From: Hermodice carunculata
Taxonomy: Eukaryota > Annelida > Polychaeta > Eunicida > Amphinomidae
Length of the DNA stretch: 64,000 nt
Direction of reading: 5' to 3'
Assembly: GCA_964020975.1 (NCBI GenBank)
Contig: OZ026622.1
Coordinates: 81,364,365 to 81,428,364, forward strand
Under the pieces are notes generated by a model. The model saw nothing but the letters and a program-made list of their open reading frames with translations. It was not told the DNA's origin and searched no databases. Position 1 is the first letter of the stretch, and each line of letters begins with the position of its first letter. This document shows positions 58,729 to 64,000 of the stretch, one piece after another. The position numbers and the translations under genes were made by a program.

Positions 58729-61700
58729 AAATTTAAGCTAGTAGAATGTTAAATTCTAAACGTTCTGATAAAACAAATCAAAGAGATAACTGAAATCACA
58801 TGTGAGATAACAGTTTATACACTTTGTTCCCAATGAAACCTTATTGACAGTCGACAGTTTCTGCAAATTCTCAACGTGATATGGATACATTTTCTGATGC
58901 AAATTGTCGGATTTTGGTCAAATAAATAATTTTCTTATGAATCTCTCAGGTTTAAAAAAAAAACATTTCGGCATTTTTGCAAGTTGCCTGATTCCTCTAT
59001 TATTTCATGATAACAGCACATTTAAGGAACATTATTGCTAAATCACACAAGATTGTATTGGAATACTGATCGATAACATCGAAAGCAGAAGCATATTTAT
59101 GTGGACAGTAGATAAAGAAGTGGTAAGTGTCTTCTCCTCTCTACATATTAGATTAAAGGTCAATGACAATATTCTTGGTTTAAAGTGTATACAGATAAGT
59201 CCAAATATTTTTAAACTCTTGACACTGTTAGTGGACAATCAAAGTGAGAAGTACTTTTATAGGGACAGTAAATAAGTATGTTGCAAGTTTTTTCACTTTT
59301 CTATCGATTAGATTGTGCTTCAATCCTTTATGTTTTGCTCTCTGTATATATGTTATTCGTACTTAACGCCGGTTCTTCCATTACAGAATTCTACTATAAA
59401 GAGTGACCCTGTAATTAAGTATGAACTAACTCACTTATATTGGATGCACCAGCGATCTAAACAAAATCTGAAATCTAATTATAATCATAACGCTGTTTTA
59501 GAGAAACAATTCAAAGCATTTGGCAGTGTGCTGACATCATATAATACGGCACACACTATTCTCAGTGGAATTTGATCTTTCAGTCTCCCTCTGTGAATAT
59601 TGCTTTTAGCGCACTCTTTAGAGAAAATGTTTTAAGATTTTGCCTAACTCAAAGTTAAGAATCACTGAAAAAGTGAAATTATTGTGCTCGCCCCCTCTGG
59701 GAAAAAGTGCAGAGATTAGTAAGTGTGAGAGAATCCAGTGAACTTTTTATGAAAACATTAAATATGAATTGTTGATAGAAGCCGGACGCACCATTGCGTG
59801 CACACCCTGGCTCAACCTGCGGGCAAATCAGCTAACTAAAGACAAAAACGTTGTTAACAGCTCAGCGTGTTAAATATTCACCAAATACAAATTTGGAAAA
59901 CATTAAGTATTTTCTTCATTTGGGAACCTTACTAGATTGTTTGCTTCACAAAAGAATTTCGTTGCATTTTAACAATAATAAGCATTCTCATAATCATAAT
60001 TTATTTTGTGTAGTGTCAAATCCACAATGACGCGCTCTAAGAACACTATTGATCTCAAATAGGTTTGGTTATGTTTCCAGAATGAGGAGTGGAGACCAAG
60101 CTGTTATTACCAACTGCATTATACAATGTGGAACTGCAATTATAATAGCTCATTAATATAATGAATACCAGGGATTAAATTACATGACACTCCATTAAAC
60201 TGGGGCCGCTCCCAATGGCCAGCCTAAAAGGTTCAACCTCAACAGATCAAGTTTACTGAATACACAGACACATAAAAGAATATCATATTATAGGCTAGAG
60301 TGTATCTTTTATTGCTGAAGGTTTCAGCTAAGGTGACTTCCATCTGACCTGATGAGTTTACTGGTGGGTCGTTGCATGTCGTCTCACTTCAATTAGATTT
60401 TCATATTTTTTAAGTAGTGTTGTTTTTCTTCAAATTTGATGCGGTGTTTCTCGCAGGGGTCTTACCAAGTTTGTTAAATAGCTCATGCTTTATGAATGTT
60501 TTGGACTTTTTGCGATAGATAGAGAAAATCGTTTAAACGCATTTTTTCTGAAATCACTGGAGCTATACTGTGTACACCCTTTCAAGAAAAGCTAAATTTG
60601 GTTTTGAAATGCATGGTGGGAAAAGCTCATGTTCTATGCAATTCCTGTGATGTACACACCAACTATACCCAGTGGGATGATATTGCTCAGTAGGGACTCC
60701 CTTCCAATATGAGACATGCATATTCATTTCCCGCTACAAAGCACGGGGCTCACTCTTGTAAATCACCGTGGACATATCACGGGCATATCACTGTCACAGA
60801 CACGACTGGATACCCGTTTGCGACAAAGTTAGCGTCTTTCATTGGATTTAAGTTTACAAATACCAAAGTCTTATTCATTTAGTTCTTCCTAAATTGGTTA
60901 CATGAACAAATTTCTATTTGACTTTACTAAGTACTCTTTATTTCCAAAATATTAGTTATATACTGCCTCCCCGCACAGACAGCAACCCGTATCTCGCCAG
61001 GCGAGACTATGGTTACTAAGACAACCAGGTATGCAGTTGTGGCGGGAAAGCAATATGCATGCCTAGTATAGGTCCCACCCCACTTAGAAATCAGCTGGTG
61101 TCCACAGTAGGAGGTGAGTCTTTATCCAGCAAATGAGGGATGTTCCCGTAGGTGGCAGTACTGGTTCAGATGATATATTTTTATGATACACCACTTCATG
61201 TTAACACTCCTTAATCAATAGGAGAAGTCTAGTTTGTTTATCCCCCAGGTGACTCCACCTGTAAGCATTAGCAAACCGGGTAATTAGAACAGTGTTGTCA
61301 TGTAGGAGAAAACGTCCCATTAATTAATTACTTTCACTGCTTGACCGGTGATAACGTACTTGAGAGTATGATTACTTCATGTGTTATTAATGCGATGCAA
61401 TAATTACTGTATTATCATTCACTCAGCTTTTGTATGAGGGTATGTATAGGTCATAAAAGCTTTTAAAGTTCACAAGAACATGTATGGGTAGCGCAGACCA
61501 TATTTTGTTCAACAGGTAATGCTGCAATATATTAATATTTTTCATGAGGTTTTTGAGGTGAAGGGAGGGGTTGAACCTATAAACTGGTGTCTGATTTACC
61601 TTCATTGTCTTTTAATTTCAGATGTCCAGTAAGGTGAATATTGTGTCCCGCCATTCTAAAATTTTGTTTAACTCAATGGACTATAAGCCAGCTGAGCATG

Positions 61701-61739
61701 CAGAATGGTCTCTCCTATACTCTCTTCCTTTCACCATAT
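58727..61739. other. Mostly featureless, with one possible LINE-tail relic
   Basis: No gene recognised apart from the relic at 59030-59330. No repeats could be paired. Confidence 0.4.
59030..59330 (-). pseudogene. Possible LINE ORF2 tail relic, duplicated
   Basis: Minus strand 59160-59060 reads SNMCRGEDTYHFFIYCPH, the Cys-Asp/His-Cys tail found near the end of many LINE ORF2s (compare HPTEDTKHYLLFCP in LINE C). A second, diverged unit just upstream on the minus strand (59320-59250) reads SEKTCNILIYCPYKS. Short and old; tentative. Confidence 0.4.
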
Positions 61740-61960
61740 GTTAGTCATCCGTCATTGTGCGTTTACATTTAAATTTCAAAATATGTCTCCAAACCTGCTG
61801 GCTGAAAATATGCCCTAGGTGGGTTTCTGCTAAGTCGGTTTGCTGGGTTGCTGCTTATATTTGTATATTTTTATTAATTTTTGAGGAATTCTTCAAAAGT
61901 ATAGACCCATATCTTTTACATGGATTGCGAAGCAGGCCAAGCCTATATTAATCACTCTCC
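61740..61960 (+). repeat. Repeat R copy, left part
   Basis: GTTAGTCATCCGTCATTGTG, CCTGCTGGCTGAAAAT, CCCTAGGTGGGTTTCTGCTA and TTTTGAGGAATTCTTCAAAA, matching other R copies. Interrupted by the SINE at 61962. Confidence 0.6.
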
Positions 61961-61961
61961 A

Positions 61962-62142
61962 TGGCACAGATGGTGGCGTATACTTTCCTACCAACATGCC
62001 TGGTGAAGGAAACCGAAGGACTCGGAGAAAACCACCGTGCACAGTCAGAGTGGTAGGAACTCTTTCCACATGCTTCCCTGGAATCGAACCCGGGCCGTAG
62101 AGGTAGAAGGCAAGCGTGTTGCAGCTCCGCCAACCGTGCACA
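61962..62142 (-). mobile_element. tRNA-headed SINE
   Basis: Read on the minus strand: a tRNA-like head with an A-box-like GGAGCTGCAACACGC region and a clear B box GGTTCGATTCC (62090-62080), then a body containing GGTTTTCTCCGAGTCCTTCG, CGGTTTCCTTCACC-like, and an end near CACCATCTGTGCCATGG. The GGTTTTCTCCGxGTxCTxCG phrase is a conserved central domain found in SINEs of several marine invertebrates and deuterostomes (recalled, exact name uncertain). About 180 bp. It sits inside a repeat R copy. Transcribed by RNA polymerase III in live relatives and moved by a LINE RT. Confidence 0.8.
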
Positions 62143-62650
62143 CCAAGTCTTCAAAACTGTTCTTTTCTGAAACTGCATAGCCGTTTTCTTTAAAATTGCA
62201 AATTCTGTTCCAAAATAGCACTGCATCGTCTTTATTTTTAATGAATATTTATATGTTTCTGTAAGTTTCGCCCTCCCTCAGTGATGCCATACTGTGGGTA
62301 AATTATTTAAATCACGCGAATGTCGCATGTCAGGGCAGATAATATCGAAATACAAATGTACATGCAGGAAACCATAGACAAGATCCACTTTAAACCTGGT
62401 GGGTATGTACATTTTGGTAAGTTTCTACCCGGTGCATCCAATAGATTTTATATTTTATTCCTGCGAATTTGGTTTTTATGATTTTTGTTCTTCTTTTTTT
62501 GGGGGGGGGGGGTGGAGGGGAGAGGCTTTTTTAAATCCCAGAAACAAGTTGGTCAGTTGCTTTGAAATTGTATGGTTACACTTATGTGGTCTCAAGTTCT
62601 TGATTTGTTCAACCAGTGGCAGAATAAATTTTGGTACATTCTTCTAAATC
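62143..62650 (+). repeat. Repeat R copy, right part and adjacent unit
   Basis: Resumes with GTCTTCAAAACTGTTCTTTT and GAAACTGCATAGCCG after the SINE. A second unit from about 62335 has ACTTTAAACCTGGTGGGTAT, poly-G at 62500-62510, GGTCAGTTGCTTTGAAATTG, TATGGTTACACTTATGTGG and TTGTTCAACCAGTGGC. Confidence 0.6.
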
Positions 62651-64000
62651 TTTCGCTATTTACCAAACAGATGCCGAGTTATGTTGAAACTTAAATTATT
62701 TACTCAAGTATTAGCTTATATGCATTTTAATTTACCCAATCTGGAAACACTGGAAGGGAATGTAGCTAGCGTGGAAGTAAATTGTTTACTAGGTTGCACT
62801 ATTGCTATTTACTATTTCTAAGGATTTTCACACAGATTTTGTAATCATTGGCGGGACGAAATAATTGTTTTTACTTTAGTTGTTACATCTCCTTTGGTAT
62901 TTTGTTTTTAATTCTTGTATTTATATGAAATACAGTTGGCGCCTAGAACACAGAGGGAGAGCTTGGATCTTGGCTAATGTATTTCTGGTCTTGATGCCAT
63001 GAAAATGTTTCTTGCAAGACAATTAACATTGATGCTGCTTTCCCCAGTTTTAATGAAGTTTTCCTGATGCTAAAATAGCCTGTGGCTTTTTCACTTTTGG
63101 CTAGTACAGGGTCTCTGGACCCAGTCGGTGTTGTTCCAGGGTTGCTTTTGATTCCATAGGGTAAGCTTGGGTCTTTGCTACAGTTATGGTGGGTCAGGAG
63201 CTATATCATGTTGGGTGCTTCTTATGATGCCCTTCGTGCTCTGCATAATTTACCACCTATGTCATACAACAGCACGGCTAATTAGTCACCTCTGGCTACA
63301 CCGACAAGAAACTTCTGAAAGTACAACATGCTTCTGTGCTAAGCTTTTTACCAGTGGGCATAAAGTTAAGCTTAAGTTAACGTACTTTCCCTTTGGGGAA
63401 ATATGTACACTGTAATCAGCTGTTTCCGCTCCGGTGACTGAGAACGGGTTGTAGGCATACGAAAAAAAAAACTACTCTTAGAAAGTCGACATGTACAGAT
63501 ATAGATTAGACTGTCACATATAAATATACTTGAAGCGGTATATTGATTGATAACACCAGAGGATTTGGATGCCACTGTTTCCTATTTCTCAATATTTAAT
63601 CTGGAAGAGTAGTCTCTAAAATAAACGATCATTCTAAAACGAACCCTGGGTGGCGCATACAAATTAATATTTTAGATTTGTTGTCAATTCATAAAACCCT
63701 ACGTTCTGTACCAATTAATGTAAGAGCACCATGCACCCCAAAGCATACTTTCTGATTGATTCCAAAATAAAGACATTATAGTGCCGCTGTTTTGGTATCT
63801 TAGTTGTTTGTGTCTTACCATACCAAACATTATTTTTATTGTTTTTATAAAATATTATGGCAAAGAAGACAACGTGCGCAGATTTTGTTGAAAACAGTAT
63901 CTCACGATGCATAGATGAATTGATTAGAATACTGTGTCAAGGTGATTGATTTTTCTATCACTGTAATTTTTATAGTGATGATAAGCATCAGGTTACTAGG
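62651..64000. other. Right edge, no recognised feature
   Basis: No gene or repeat supported; short open frames have no recognisable similarity. Confidence 0.4.

Noticed and set aside
62040-62140. Free tRNA gene
   Set aside because: The B box is good, but the body continues with a SINE central domain and no full cloverleaf closes, so it is the SINE head.

Overview
This is a 64-kb stretch of AT-rich nuclear DNA from an animal, most likely a marine invertebrate. Evidence: APE-type LINEs of the Jockey/CR1/L2/Rex1 broad group, a Penelope-like retroelement (PLE), a tRNA-headed SINE, abundant (TA)n, (ATT)n, (GA)n and (TTC)n microsatellites, and one intronless rhodopsin-family GPCR resembling invertebrate FMRFamide-type peptide receptors. 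A lophotrochozoan or a hemichordate would fit; the sequence alone does not settle it. There is nothing bacterial: no operons, no CRISPR, no rRNA or free tRNA gene.

Layout. 0.3-3.7 kb: degraded LINE (family A, copy 1) with an L1-type ORF1 remnant, endonuclease and reverse transcriptase (RT). 3.7-9.6 kb: diverged dispersed and tandem repeats. 9.6-10.6 kb: LINE 3' tail (family F). 12.1-14.8 kb: LINE A copy 2, split by a 0.45-kb insertion and ending at (ATT)n. 15.2-17.75 kb: PLE copy 1. 18.4-20.4 kb: repeat X, copy 1. 22.1-25.8 kb: cluster of repeat R plus simple sequence. 27.3-28.6 kb: microsatellite-rich. 29.6-31.4 and 35.2-36.5 kb: two minus-strand 3' ends of LINE family B, flanking an inverted copy of repeat X (32.8-34.0 kb). 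36.7-38.76 kb: LINE family C. 40.9-43.7 kb: PLE copy 2, with an open RT frame. 44.4-49.6 kb: near full-length LINE family D on the minus strand. 51.6 kb: palindromic MITE-like element. 52.8-53.8 kb: LINE E tail. 54.3-55.7 kb: the host GPCR gene (minus strand). 56.0 kb: long foldback upstream of it. 56.1-64 kb: mostly featureless, with a (GTAT)n array, a LINE-tail relic and a SINE inserted in a copy of repeat R.

The only gene I would call host and probably functional is the GPCR. The other coding potential is retrotransposon-derived. PLE copy 2 is the youngest-looking element: its readable RT frame is intact and it is about 97% identical by eye to copy 1. The most unusual signals are two structured-RNA candidates in the PLE 3' region (a four-helix interlocked fold, and a 60-bp block kept identical inside a diverged 302-bp tandem repeat), the GPCR's roughly 145-residue second extracellular loop, and the foldback upstream of the GPCR whose core mismatches all become G-U pairs on the gene's own strand.
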